This document shows, in pieces, positions 29,608 through 38,867 of a stretch of DNA of 64,000 nt. A program made the translations under genes and the position numbers. Source of the stretch: Octadecabacter ascidiaceicola (GTDB lineage: Bacteria; Pseudomonadota; Alphaproteobacteria; Rhodobacterales; Rhodobacteraceae); assembly GCF_900185015.1 (NCBI RefSeq), contig NZ_FXYD01000004.1:1-64000 (forward strand). The letters are read 5' to 3'. The first letter of the stretch is position 1; every line of letters begins with the position of its first letter. The notes under the pieces are model-generated. The model saw nothing but the letters and a program-made list of their open reading frames with translations. It searched no databases and was not told the DNA's origin.

Positions 29608-30840
29608 ATGACCCGCGACACTGGATACATCCGTTTCATCCGCGAAAACGCGCCGTTCCTTGCGACGGGCGCGTTGTTGTCGTTTCTGTCCAGCTTCGGG
29701 CAAACCTATTTTATCTCAATCTTCGGCGGTGAAATCCGTGCGCAATACGGGCTCAGCAACGGGGACTGGGGCCTGATCTACATGATCGGAACAGGCGCGT
29801 CCGCCGCCGTAATGGTCTTCGCTGGCGGATTGGCGGACCGTTTCCGCGTCCGGCAATTGGGCATCACCGTGATCCTGTTGCTTGGTCTGTCCTGCGTGTT
29901 GATGGCGCTGAACCCGATCGCGGCTCTACTTCCACTCGTAGTCTTTTTCCTCCGCTTCTTCGGCCAAGGTATGACCACCCAAGTCGCGACCGTTGCAATG
30001 GCCCGCTGGTTCGTTGCCGCACGCGGACGCGCTCTCGCCGTGGCCGCAATAGGTTACATGTTCGCCGAAGCGACATTGCCCCTGCTAATGGTCTGGATGA
30101 AATCAATGGTCGAGTGGCATCTCATCTGGCTCGGCTGCGCCGCCTTCTGCCTTGCCATGATGCCGGTTCTGTACCGCCTATTGCGGCTGGAACGCACGCC
30201 ACAGTCTATGTCGGCCAGCGATCACTCAACAGGATTGTACAACAAACACTGGACAAGAATGGACGCCCTGCGGCACCCGATGTTCTGGGCAATGGCCCCT
30301 GCCGTTATGTCGTTCTCAGGTTTCGGAACGGCCTTCTGGTTTCACCAAGTGCACTTCGCTGAGATCAAGGGCTGGTCTCACCTCGCGCTTGTAGCGGTGT
30401 TCCCACTGGGGACAGCGACAGTTTTCTTATCGACAATTATCTACGGTTGGGCCGTGGATCGCATTGGCGCTGTTCGGCTGCTGCCGTTCTACCTGATCCC
30501 GTTCATCATTGCATTTGTTCTGCACTGGTATGCACCTAGCCTTGGCTGGACCGCACTCGCAATGATCCTGATGGGCGCGGCAGGTGGTGGCCAAGCAACG
30601 CTCCTTAACGCCTGTTGGGCAGAGTTCTACGGCACCCGACATCTGGGTTCGATCAAGGCATCCGCAACCGCCCTTATGGTGCTTGGGTCCGCTCTCGGAC
30701 CGGGGCTAAGTGGATGGCTAATCGACAACGGTATTGGGTTTGAAGCGCAATTGCTTGGCTATGCCGCATGTTTCGCAACTGCTGCGATATGCCTGCTCTA
30801 CCCGGTCGCCCTTATGAAACGTTCAGCGGGTGCGACGTAG
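29608..30840 (+). CDS. MFS transporter
   Basis: 410 residues with about twelve membrane helices. The first loop has the MFS-type GGLADRFRVRQLG signature after helix 2, and a second similar loop (GWAVDRIGAVRLLP) follows helix 8, the two-fold repeat of the superfamily. The substrate cannot be told. It starts 37 bp after hslU and its 3' end overlaps the convergent smr gene by 18 bp. The sequence is GC-richer than the mnmE–parB stretch. Confidence 0.85.
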   Translation: MTRDTGYIRFIRENAPFLATGALLSFLSSFGQTYFISIFGGEIRAQYGLSNGDWGLIYMIGTGASAAVMVFAGGLADRFRVRQLGITVILLLGLSCVLMALNPIAALLPLVVFFLRFFGQGMTTQVATVAMARWFVAARGRALAVAAIGYMFAEATLPLLMVWMKSMVEWHLIWLGCAAFCLAMMPVLYRLLRLERTPQSMSASDHSTGLYNKHWTRMDALRHPMFWAMAPAVMSFSGFGTAFWFHQVHFAEIKGWSHLALVAVFPLGTATVFLSTIIYGWAVDRIGAVRLLPFYLIPFIIAFVLHWYAPSLGWTALAMILMGAAGGGQATLLNACWAEFYGTRHLGSIKASATALMVLGSALGPGLSGWLIDNGIGFEAQLLGYAACFATAAICLLYPVALMKRSAGAT

Positions 30841-31413
30841 ATAGACGTAGTACGCGCCCTGCCCGCCGTGGCGAATGTGGCTTTCTGTGACTTGCATCAC
30901 CAACCCAGCCAACGGTGCCATCGCCAGCCATTGTGGAACCTGATGGCGTAGAACCCCGAACCGCGTTGGGATCGGCCCGCCATCATCACGCTGCTTTCCC
31001 TTACCGGTAATCACCAGAACCAGACGATGCCCAGCGCTCGCCGATCGTAAGATAAATCCCGTCAACGCAGGATGCGCCTGTGCAAGTGTCATTCCGTGCA
31101 GATCGATCCGCGCTTCTGGCTTCAGCTTTCCGCGTCGCAACCGCCCGTAAGCCTTTTGATCCATTTGCACGGGTGCCGCGCGCATTTTCTGGCCAAGCGA
31201 TGGGAGCAGATCATGGTCGGACCGGTGATCCACAGCATCGCCTATATTAAACGACGGAATTGCACGAGGTTTCGGAGAACTGATGTCTGGGTTCGGCTTT
31301 TTGGGGGCCGACCGGATCAATTTCTCCGTCGGCTTCACAAGCGGCTCTGTCCGCTTGGCCACCATATCCCATAACGCCCTTTCCTCGGCCGACAAATGCC
31401 GTGGGCGTTTCAT
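30823..31413 (-). CDS. Smr domain protein
   Basis: 196 residues. A basic, proline-rich N-terminal half is followed by a C-terminal Smr (small MutS-related) domain with ARIDLHGMTLAQAH, VLVITGKGKQ and the terminal HGGQGAYYVYLRR. Smr domains are nucleic-acid endonuclease-type modules; stand-alone versions have been linked to RNA or branched-DNA cleavage. The stop codon region overlaps the MFS gene. It overlaps mltA by four bases, as in many alphaproteobacteria. Confidence 0.88.
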   Translation of the reverse strand: MKRPRHLSAEERALWDMVAKRTEPLVKPTEKLIRSAPKKPNPDISSPKPRAIPSFNIGDAVDHRSDHDLLPSLGQKMRAAPVQMDQKAYGRLRRGKLKPEARIDLHGMTLAQAHPALTGFILRSASAGHRLVLVITGKGKQRDDGGPIPTRFGVLRHQVPQWLAMAPLAGLVMQVTESHIRHGGQGAYYVYLRRTR

Positions 31414-32450
31414 TCGATCACATCAGGAAGCAAGGCATAGGCGCTTTGAATTGGCATCAGCACGACCATCCGCCCGCCGTCCTTAACGCGGCCCGCTTGT
31501 CGTCCTGCCTCGTCGCCCGTACCGAAAAAGATATCCGCTCGTTGCGACCCACGAATTGCCGACCCGGTATCTTGGGCCACCATCAAACGGTTAAGCGGAT
31601 TTGCTCCCTGCTTTTCGATCCAGACAGGCGCACCATAGGGAATGTAAGTCGGATCAATCGCAACGGTGCGCATGGTCGTAACCGACCTATTCATCGCACC
31701 AAGGGGGCCCATGTTAGCGGGCACTTCATTGACCTCACGGAAGAATACAAAGCTGTCATTCGCCCACAATAGCTGAAGACCCTCTTCGCCGTTATTGCGT
31801 ACCCAGTTGCGGATTACGTCTGCCGAAACCTGATGGGATTCGTAAATTCCGCGGCGCACCAGCTCTAGCCCGATTGACGAATACTCGTGCCCGTTCGCGC
31901 CACCATAACCGACACGAATTCCTCCACCGGTATCCAGCGCAACACGGCCCGACCCTTGAACCTGCAAAAAGAACACGTCAACGGGATCATCAATCCACGC
32001 GATCTCAAGCCCCTTGCCGCTCAGCGCGTCGGTTTCCTCAATCTCGCGACGCGTAAGCCAAGGTGACGAAACACCGCTAGGAAGCCGATAAAGCGGATAC
32101 TGATACGGCCCGCCACGGGTCCGCGACCCACGCAATTCAGGCTCAAAATACCCTGTGAACAATGCATCCTTACCGTCCTCAATCAGAACAGGCGTAAAGA
32201 ACCGCTCAAAGAACCCGCGCGCCTCGTGACCTTCATGCGCAACAGCGCATATCGCCTCCCACGCTGGGTCACGCATATCTCCGCAGGTAGACAAGAACAC
32301 ATCAAACGCGGCCTGATGGTCGTCTTCCGCCCAGCCTTCCAGCTCGTCAAATTGCAAAAGTTGATACGTCGGATTGGCCATTGCCGCCTCTGTCGCGAAG
32401 GATGTTTGCAGGATCAGCGACAGCCCAACGGCCGCCGCCCGAACCGTCAT
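31410..32450 (-). CDS. mltA: Membrane-bound lytic murein transglycosylase A
   Basis: 346 residues with an N-terminal signal peptide (about 1–25, ending TEAAMA). It contains the MltA domain motifs FTGYFEPELRGS and VDVFFLQVQGSGRV, and the 3D domain DPTYIPYGAPVW with the catalytic Asp in MVAQDTGSAIRG and in RADIFFGTG. It cleaves the MurNAc–GlcNAc bond, giving anhydromuropeptides. No lipobox cysteine is visible, so it may be soluble periplasmic. Operon with the Tim44-like gene and smr, each overlapping by four bases. Confidence 0.93.
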   Translation of the reverse strand: MTVRAAAVGLSLILQTSFATEAAMANPTYQLLQFDELEGWAEDDHQAAFDVFLSTCGDMRDPAWEAICAVAHEGHEARGFFERFFTPVLIEDGKDALFTGYFEPELRGSRTRGGPYQYPLYRLPSGVSSPWLTRREIEETDALSGKGLEIAWIDDPVDVFFLQVQGSGRVALDTGGGIRVGYGGANGHEYSSIGLELVRRGIYESHQVSADVIRNWVRNNGEEGLQLLWANDSFVFFREVNEVPANMGPLGAMNRSVTTMRTVAIDPTYIPYGAPVWIEKQGANPLNRLMVAQDTGSAIRGSQRADIFFGTGDEAGRQAGRVKDGGRMVVLMPIQSAYALLPDVIE

Positions 32451-33106
32451 TCGCCTGTCGCGACAAGGAACCAGTTGGGGTCGCCGGTGCCCATTGTGCG
32501 GCCAAACGTCCAGATGTCGCGTTGCTTTTTGATGTCGGTGGTCGATCCTTCTTTCAGATCGCCACCCTTGTCGTAAACTGCCGAAGTGCTTTCGCTCACG
32601 AACTTCACCGAAATCTCACCTTCGTTCGTCGCGTTATCAAACTCGGCACCGACAAGCGTCGTCTCTGAAATTCCAACAAAGGTGAAATTTACGCTCAGAC
32701 CATCTTTTTCGCGGGCTTCGACAACACCTGCGAAGGCCTCATAAACGTCATCAGACAGAAACGGTTTGATTTCCGCAAGTTCACCTTTCTCAAATCCGGT
32801 CAGGATCATTTCATACGCACCACGTGCACCGCGCACGAATTCACGGACATTGAAAGTCCGATCAGCAGCTTTCATCGCAGACAAAGCCTTGCCGGTGTCG
32901 CTATCCGCATCAACATAATCGGTCACGTCAGGATCAGGCCCGCCGTCAATCACCTCAAGTGCAGGCCCTGTACGACGTTTCGGCGTTGGTTTCTGCGTTC
33001 TGGGTTTTTCGAAACCCTCACGCGTTCCCAATACACTCCGCAAACGAAGGATCAAAAAGATCGCAATTCCTGCAAGGACCAAAAGCTGGATAACGGGCGA
33101 ATTCAT
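32447..33106 (-). CDS. Tim44/TimA-like membrane-associated protein
   Basis: 219 residues. One N-terminal membrane helix (about 5–22) precedes a basic linker and a Tim44-like domain (about 75–219, starting ADRTFNVREFVRGARGAYEM). It is the bacterial relative of the mitochondrial import motor anchor; in alphaproteobacteria it is linked to membrane protein handling. First gene of the Tim44–mltA–smr operon, divergent from fxsA across 122 bp. Confidence 0.87.
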   Translation of the reverse strand: MNSPVIQLLVLAGIAIFLILRLRSVLGTREGFEKPRTQKPTPKRRTGPALEVIDGGPDPDVTDYVDADSDTGKALSAMKAADRTFNVREFVRGARGAYEMILTGFEKGELAEIKPFLSDDVYEAFAGVVEAREKDGLSVNFTFVGISETTLVGAEFDNATNEGEISVKFVSESTSAVYDKGGDLKEGSTTDIKKQRDIWTFGRTMGTGDPNWFLVATGE

Positions 33107-33228
33107 GTGCGTTTCTTTCGAGATTATTTCTAGACAAGTGGTAACATCGCGGTACCGACCTTATGTAGGGCTGGTATAGGGTCAAGTCCACCTTAGCCCA
33201 CATAATTCATTGGCCCATTGGAGGTTCC

Positions 33229-33714
33229 ATGCTGTTGCTTTTGCTATTTATCGGCATCCCGTTGCTTGAAATCACGCTCTTTATCCAAGTTGGCGGTGTA
33301 ATCGGCCTCGGTTGGACCCTCGCGATTGTGATCGTAACAGCGATCTTGGGCGCATGGATGGTGCGCAGTCAGGGCGCGCGCGCAATGTTGGACCTGCGAA
33401 CGTCCTTTTCCAGCCTGCAAGACCCGACGGAACCGCTCGCACATGGTGCGATGATCCTGTTTTCGGGCGCGTTGCTGCTGACACCTGGATTTTTTACCGA
33501 CTTTGTTGGCTTCGCGTTGCTCATCCCTGGCGTCCGCACGGGCCTTTACAACTATATGCGCAGCCGCGTGAACGTTCAGTCCTTTCAAATGGGCCCGAAT
33601 GGTCACCCAACACACCGTTCCAACCAGAATGATCGCGTCATTGACGGTGAATTCGAAGAAGTTGACCCAAACAATCGACCCAATGACGGCCCTTCCGGCT
33701 GGACTAAACATTGA
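33229..33714 (+). CDS. fxsA: FxsA family cytoplasmic membrane protein
   Basis: 161 residues. Membrane helices at about 1–20, 22–45 and 70–100 are followed by a polar tail. The LFIGIPLLEITLFIQVGG opening and TPGFFTDFVGFALLIPGVR segment are characteristic of FxsA. In E. coli its overexpression suppresses phage T7 exclusion by F; its normal role is unknown. ATG 33229 follows GGAGG at a good distance. It precedes secB by 56 bp. Confidence 0.9.
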   Translation: MLLLLLFIGIPLLEITLFIQVGGVIGLGWTLAIVIVTAILGAWMVRSQGARAMLDLRTSFSSLQDPTEPLAHGAMILFSGALLLTPGFFTDFVGFALLIPGVRTGLYNYMRSRVNVQSFQMGPNGHPTHRSNQNDRVIDGEFEEVDPNNRPNDGPSGWTKH

Positions 33715-33770
33715 GGACCCCACCCGCGCCTGATACACGGGCGTGAATTAATTGAAATCCGGAGGGCCAA

Positions 33771-34289
33771 ATGGCCGAAGAAGAAACAGCACCAACAAAC
33801 GGCGCAGCAGATGCAGCAGCAGCCGCACCACAGATTAAACAGCGCATTCTTGCCCAGTTTGTTCGCGATCTTTCATTTGAAAACGTCATGGCGCAAAAAG
33901 GCGTCGACGGCGAAGTAAAGCCGGAGATCAAAGTTGAAGTGAACCTTGATGCCCGCAAACGCGGCACAGAAAACCAGTACGAAGTCATCACCAAGCTGAA
34001 AGTGTCTTCAACCAACGCTGGCTCTGACAAGAACCTCTTCATGCTTGAGCTGGAATACTCCGGCGTGTTCGAAATCGAAGGCGTTCCTGAACAGCAGATG
34101 CACCCATACCTGATGATCGAATGCCCACGCATGACATTCCCGTTCATCCGCCGCATCGTCAGCGACGTAACACGCGACGGTGGCTTCCCGCCGCTGAACC
34201 TTGAGCAAATCGATTTCGTGGCGATCTACCGCCAGCAGCTCGCGCTTCGTGCGCAACAGCAGCAAGCGGGCAAAACGGCTGACGCTTAA
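33771..34289 (+). CDS. secB: Protein-export chaperone SecB
   Basis: 172 residues. The [18 protein letters not shown] segment, the beta-sheet core and the terminal [19 protein letters not shown] are typical. SecB is a tetrameric chaperone that keeps preproteins unfolded and hands them to SecA. GGAGG is eight bases upstream of the start. Its stop overlaps the stop of the convergent dnaQ by four bases. It lies on the left flank of the origin region, its usual alphaproteobacterial place. Confidence 0.96.
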   Translation: MAEEETAPTNGAADAAAAAPQIKQRILAQFVRDLSFENVMAQKGVDGEVKPEIKVEVNLDARKRGTENQYEVITKLKVSSTNAGSDKNLFMLELEYSGVFEIEGVPEQQMHPYLMIECPRMTFPFIRRIVSDVTRDGGFPPLNLEQIDFVAIYRQQLALRAQQQQAGKTADA

Positions 34290-35011
34290 GTTTTTTTCCA
34301 AAGGGCATCATCGCCCAACGTATCAATGAAAGCGGCGTGGGCTTCGGCCTCCGCCGCTTTTATTTTGGACACAAGCGGTGTCGGACGTGGCTGCGGTCGC
34401 CAATCCGTGCCACCCGACTTTGCCTTAGCAGTGGTCTGGCCACCCATCACCAAATCCGGCTGCCGCCCACCAATCAGCTCCAAATAGACCTCTGCCAGAA
34501 TTTCACTATCCAGCAACGCGCCGTGAAGTGTCCGGTTTGAGTTGTCGATCCCGAAACGACGACACAGTGCATCCAAAGACGCAGGCGAGCCGGGGAATTT
34601 CTTACGTGCAATCGCAAGCGTATCAAGCGCTTGATCCATCGGTAGCAAAGTCCGGTTCACCCAACCTAACTCAGCGTTCAGAAACTTCATATCAAACGCA
34701 GCGTTGTGAATGACGAGCTTCGCATCACCAACAAAATCAACGAACGCTTGGGCAATATCCGCGAAAACGGGTTTGTCACGTAGGATCACCTGACCCGGTT
34801 TCGGATCTAGCGGTGGTTCCAAAAGATCCGGACCAATTCCATGAATCTCAAACGCCCCTGCAGGCATCGATCGTTTCGGGTTGATGTACTGATGATACGT
34901 ACGGCCCGTAGGCATATGATTGTGCAGTTCAATTGCACCAATCTCAACAATGCGATCCCCCTCACCTGGCTCAAAACCAGTTGTCTCTGTATCAAGAACG
35001 ATCTCACGCAT
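34286..35011 (-). CDS. dnaQ: DNA polymerase III epsilon subunit (3'-5' proofreading exonuclease)
   Basis: 241 residues. ExoI is [16 protein letters not shown] with Asp/Glu metal ligands, ExoII is [13 protein letters not shown], and ExoIII is the [17 protein letters not shown] stretch. The C-terminal tail would bind the alpha subunit. ATG 35011 is chosen since it gives the [12 protein letters not shown] start; the frame runs a few codons further. It overlaps coaE by eight bases. Confidence 0.95.
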   Translation of the reverse strand: MREIVLDTETTGFEPGEGDRIVEIGAIELHNHMPTGRTYHQYINPKRSMPAGAFEIHGIGPDLLEPPLDPKPGQVILRDKPVFADIAQAFVDFVGDAKLVIHNAAFDMKFLNAELGWVNRTLLPMDQALDTLAIARKKFPGSPASLDALCRRFGIDNSNRTLHGALLDSEILAEVYLELIGGRQPDLVMGGQTTAKAKSGGTDWRPQPRPTPLVSKIKAAEAEAHAAFIDTLGDDALWKKT

Positions 35012-35597
35012 CGGGCAGTTCCTTAGCAATCTCAGCCAAAATATCTTTCACGGATTGGCGGGCAGCGTCCAGCGTTTGCGTCAAGATCACCCAACGCGCC
35101 CGCACCCGTTTTTCAGCGTCCGGCATTTGCCGCGAAAGGATAAGTTCAAAGTCCGCTTCTGACATTTCCCCGCGCTCAAGAACACGTGCGCGTTGTTCTT
35201 CTGCAGAAACTGAAACCACCGCGATTCCGTCACAAAGATTGTCCGTCCCTGTTTCAAACAACAACGGAATGTCGAGCAAAACGACAGGTGCTTCCGCGGT
35301 CGCGAGGAATTCAGCCCTGTTCGCGCCGACAAGTGGGTGGACGATCTTCTGAAGATGGTCGAGTACGGCAGGATCATCCGCAATCAATCCGCGCAACTTC
35401 TCACGAGAAACCGCACCGTTTTCCATCGCGTCCGGATAATGTTGTGCGACGATATCAGCGGCCTTACCTCCAACATCATAAAGCTCACGGACAACCGCAT
35501 CAGCATCCCAAACGGACACGCCTTCATCCGCGAACATTTGCGCAGTCGTAGACTTGCCCATCCCGATGGACCCCGTAAGGCCAAGAACAAACGTCAT
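35004..35597 (-). CDS. coaE: Dephospho-CoA kinase
   Basis: 197 residues. The P-loop [17 protein letters not shown] opens the protein, followed by [10 protein letters not shown] and [11 protein letters not shown]. It catalyses the last step of coenzyme A synthesis. ATG 35597 is the start that fits the family and leaves a four-base overlap with aroE upstream. Part of the maf-aroE-coaE-dnaQ operon, transcribed away from the origin. Confidence 0.96.
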   Translation of the reverse strand: MTFVLGLTGSIGMGKSTTAQMFADEGVSVWDADAVVRELYDVGGKAADIVAQHYPDAMENGAVSREKLRGLIADDPAVLDHLQKIVHPLVGANRAEFLATAEAPVVLLDIPLLFETGTDNLCDGIAVVSVSAEEQRARVLERGEMSEADFELILSRQMPDAEKRVRARWVILTQTLDAARQSVKDILAEIAKELPDA

Positions 35598-36427
35598 GCG
35601 AGAACAGCTGCGCGTGTGTCCACGTCCACCTCGGGGCGCACACCAAACCAACGCTCAAACCCAGGAACAGCTTGATGCAGCAACATCCCCAATCCGTCCA
35701 CGACGACACACCCTGCTTCTTCGGCTTCCGCCAATAGCCGCGTCTTTAGTGGATTATAAACAAGGTCCGTCACGACAGTACCACGCCGTAACCCATCAAG
35801 GGGAACGCGAAAATCAGGCTTCCCTTCCATACCCAGCGACGTGGTGTTCACGACCGTCGCCGCATCCTCAAGCATGTTACCGGCCTGCACCCAATCAACG
35901 ACAGTAACCTTAGTTCCAAAAGCAGCCTTTAGCGCTTCGGCTTTGGGCCGTGTTCTGTTGCTGAGGTAGATTTCCTGCACACCCACGTCGATCAACGATG
36001 CAATCACCGCACGCGCGGCCCCCCCCGCGCCCAACACAGCGGCTGGGCCAATAGATGGCGCCCAACCGGGTGCGCCTTGCTTAAGGTTCGCGATAAACCC
36101 GTACCCGTCCGTGTTATCAGCATGGATCTTACCATCTTTACGAAAGATCAGCGTATTCGCCGCGCCGATAAGCGTCGCGCGATCCGTCGCAAGGTCGGCA
36201 ATCTCAAGTACGTCGACTTTGTGGGGTGCAGTAACATTGCAACCAACAAAACCCATTTTTGGCATTGCGCGGATAACTTCTTCCAAATCCCCTTCCGTCA
36301 CGTGAACAGGAACATAGAAACCCGGGCGGTCATATGTCTTTAGCCAATGACGGAATAGCTGTGGCGATCTGGATTGAGAAATAGGGTTCCCAAGAACGCC
36401 GGCGAGTGGGATTTTTCGGTCAGTCAT
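35594..36427 (-). CDS. aroE: Shikimate dehydrogenase
   Basis: 277 residues. The substrate site is in GNPISQSRSPQLFRHW, the catalytic Lys in NVTAPHKVDVLE, the catalytic Asp in NTDGYGF, and the NADP motif in LGAGGAARAVI. It reduces 3-dehydroshikimate to shikimate. It overlaps maf and coaE by four bases each. Confidence 0.95.
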   Translation of the reverse strand: MTDRKIPLAGVLGNPISQSRSPQLFRHWLKTYDRPGFYVPVHVTEGDLEEVIRAMPKMGFVGCNVTAPHKVDVLEIADLATDRATLIGAANTLIFRKDGKIHADNTDGYGFIANLKQGAPGWAPSIGPAAVLGAGGAARAVIASLIDVGVQEIYLSNRTRPKAEALKAAFGTKVTVVDWVQAGNMLEDAATVVNTTSLGMEGKPDFRVPLDGLRRGTVVTDLVYNPLKTRLLAEAEEAGCVVVDGLGMLLHQAVPGFERWFGVRPEVDVDTRAAVLA

Positions 36428-37023
36428 GTTGGCAGTGTTCCGCGCAGAGTGAGATAAGACAAGAGTTCCAATAAAGGCATCCCCTGAATGGTAAAGGTAT
36501 CACCTTGTACCATACGAAATAGGCGAATGCCTTCTTCTTCTATTTTGTACCCGCCCACGGACCAGCGAATGCTATCCCAGTTGCGGTCTATATATTCATC
36601 TAAGTATGCATCTGAAAAATCACGCATAGCCAGACGCGCGACACCAACGTGCCGCCACACTGGTTTAAGGTCTTCATAGATAACCGCCGCGGAAAGCAAC
36701 TGATGCGGCTCACCACGCAACGCTACGAGTTGTTCGCGCGCTTCTTGCGGGGTTTCTGGCTTAGAAAGAACCACTCCCTTAAACGACAAGACCTGATCAC
36801 ACCCCAGCACAAGCCCGCCCAGTCCCTTCTCGGCAACCTTACGGGCTTTCATTTCAGCGAGCGTATCTGCAATGTCGCGTGGCGGAGAATCTTCCGCTTC
36901 CAATGCGCGTTTAATCAAATCTTCATCGATTCGTGCTGGAGTAACACTATGTTCGACACCAGCATTTCTCAGCATTTTGCTGCGAATTTCAGAAGTTGAC
37001 GCCAAAATAATTGGTTCGGTCAT
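36424..37023 (-). CDS. Maf-like nucleoside triphosphate pyrophosphatase
   Basis: 199 residues. ILASTSEIRSKMLRNAG at the N-terminus and the catalytic Asp region VLGCDQVLSFKG define the Maf/HAM1-like fold; it probably removes non-canonical or methylated nucleotides. ATG 37023 gives MTEPIILASTS; the ten-codon longer frame to 37053 reaches into the origin region and is less likely. First gene of the left-facing operon next to the putative oriC. Confidence 0.92.
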   Translation of the reverse strand: MTEPIILASTSEIRSKMLRNAGVEHSVTPARIDEDLIKRALEAEDSPPRDIADTLAEMKARKVAEKGLGGLVLGCDQVLSFKGVVLSKPETPQEAREQLVALRGEPHQLLSAAVIYEDLKPVWRHVGVARLAMRDFSDAYLDEYIDRNWDSIRWSVGGYKIEEEGIRLFRMVQGDTFTIQGMPLLELLSYLTLRGTLPT

Positions 37024-37535
37024 GTGGATATCCCAGTGGGTTACTACGTGCACACGTGATGGGGCGGATTGGGGTTAAGGGCAACTCTTACTGACTAACA
37101 TGAAACTTATGCGAGGTATCCCAATCTTAATCCCTGTTATCCACTTAGGATAAGGAAGAATCTGGTTTGTGGGTAAAAGTGCCGGGGACTCGTTCTATTG
37201 GTTTTTTCAAGCCGCTATTGGTACGTTTAATCTAATATAATCAGTCTCTTATGAAATTTCCAGCGTACTGCTTTTGTCATATTTTTTTTCACACTAGTGG
37301 ATAAAGATGTGGACGCTCAGTCATTTTCAAGTTCCCCACATCCTCACTACAACAACAACCTTTTTATTCTTTTTTATTTAGAAGAAAGAAAACACTCAGC
37401 CTGATCGCTTTAATATCGAACGTCCTGAGCTAATTGACACATGATCTTAGAAAGCTTAGGCAAAGGCACCTTTCATTCGAAAGGCTTTTTCCTGATTAGA
37501 TGACCAATGCTGTGATAACAGCCGGAGACCTATCG
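37024..37535. other. oriC: Putative chromosomal replication origin (oriC)
   Basis: The longest gene-free stretch in the window. It contains DnaA-box-like 9-mers TTATCCACT at 37137–37145 (plus), TTACCCACA at 37168–37176 (minus) and TTATCCACT at 37296–37304 (minus), each one mismatch from TTATCCACA, and weaker ones at 37145–37153 and 37332–37340. An AT-rich tract at about 37350–37400 could be the unwinding element. Two GANTC sites (37158, 37187) would be CcrM targets. Genes diverge from it on both sides, and maf/aroE/coaE/dnaQ/secB to the left with rho/mnmE/mnmG/rsmG/parAB to the right are the known neighbours of alphaproteobacterial origins. Confidence 0.75.
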
Positions 37536-38837
37536 ATGTCCGACGACGTAGTGATTGACGAAAACATCCCGACAGACCGTTTGAACCTAGCCGATCTGAA
37601 GGCGCAAAGCCCGAAAGACTTACTCTCTCTTGCTGAGGAGCTTGAGATCGAGAACGCATCGACGATGCGCAAGGGCGATATGATGTTCTCGATCCTAAAG
37701 GAGCGTGCTGAAGATGATTGGGTTATTGGTGGGGACGGCGTTCTTGAAGTCGTTCAGGATGGTTTCGGGTTTTTGCGTTCCCCTGGTGCGAACTACCTGC
37801 CGGGTCCAGATGATATCTACGTTTCGCCTGACATGATCCGAAAGCATGCCTTGCGTACAGGTGATACTGTCGAAGGTGTTATTAAGGCGCCACTGGAAAC
37901 TGAGCGCTACTTTGCGCTGACCAAGGTTGAGAAAATCAACTTTGAAGAGCCAGAACGCGCTCGTCACAAAGTTGCTTTTGAAAACCTGACGCCGCTTTAC
38001 CCTGAAGAGCGTCTTCAGATGGAAACCGATGATCCGACGACCAAAGATCGCTCCGCGCGGATTATCGACTTGGTTGCGCCTATTGGTAAAGGCCAACGTT
38101 CCTTGATCGTTGCCCCGCCACGTACTGGTAAAACGGTACTGCTTCAGAATATCGCCCATTCCATCGCCGCAAACCATCCTGAGTGTTATTTGATCGTTCT
38201 TCTGATTGATGAACGCCCGGAAGAAGTTACGGACATGCAGCGTTCTGTTCAGGGTGAAGTTGTTTCTTCGACCTTTGATGAACCAGCGTCGCGTCACGTT
38301 GCCGTTTCCGAAATGGTTATCGAAAAGGCCAAGCGTCTTGTTGAACATAAGCGCGACGTTGTGATCTTGCTCGATTCCATCACTCGTCTTGGTCGCGCGT
38401 TTAACACGACTGTGCCGTCGTCTGGTAAGGTTCTGACCGGTGGTGTGGACGCCAACGCGTTGCAGCGCCCTAAGCGTTTCTTTGGTGCTGCCCGGAATAT
38501 CGAAGAAGGTGGTTCTCTGACGATCATCGCGACAGCCCTGATCGACACCGGTAGCCGCATGGACGAAGTCATCTTCGAAGAATTCAAAGGCACGGGTAAC
38601 TCCGAAATCGTGCTGGATCGTAAGATCGCCGATAAACGTGTGTTCCCAGCGATGGACATTCTGAAATCTGGTACCCGTAAGGAAGACTTGCTGGTCGACA
38701 AAGTCGATCTTCAGAAAACCTACGTACTGCGCCGCATCTTGAATCCAATGGGAACAACAGATGCGATCGAATTCCTGATTTCGAAGCTGAAGCAGACTAA
38801 GACGAACTCAGACTTCTTCGACTCTATGAACACGTAG
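37536..38837 (+). CDS. rho: Transcription termination factor Rho
   Basis: 433 residues from ATG 37536. The N-terminal RNA-binding domain begins [20 protein letters not shown], the P-loop is [15 protein letters not shown], and the Q-loop and R-loop regions follow normally ([13 protein letters not shown]). GGAG eight bases upstream favours this start; an in-frame ATG at 37500 has no Shine-Dalgarno site. It is the first gene to the right of the putative origin. Confidence 0.95.
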   Translation: MSDDVVIDENIPTDRLNLADLKAQSPKDLLSLAEELEIENASTMRKGDMMFSILKERAEDDWVIGGDGVLEVVQDGFGFLRSPGANYLPGPDDIYVSPDMIRKHALRTGDTVEGVIKAPLETERYFALTKVEKINFEEPERARHKVAFENLTPLYPEERLQMETDDPTTKDRSARIIDLVAPIGKGQRSLIVAPPRTGKTVLLQNIAHSIAANHPECYLIVLLIDERPEEVTDMQRSVQGEVVSSTFDEPASRHVAVSEMVIEKAKRLVEHKRDVVILLDSITRLGRAFNTTVPSSGKVLTGGVDANALQRPKRFFGAARNIEEGGSLTIIATALIDTGSRMDEVIFEEFKGTGNSEIVLDRKIADKRVFPAMDILKSGTRKEDLLVDKVDLQKTYVLRRILNPMGTTDAIEFLISKLKQTKTNSDFFDSMNT

Positions 38838-38867
38838 CTATTGTTTTAAAACAATGGGTTAACGGAT

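Noticed and set aside
36294-36310. TCACGTGAAC, a possible third parS site, in aroE.
   Set aside because: Only the central bases match; the outer arms differ at several positions from TGTTTCACGTGAAACA.
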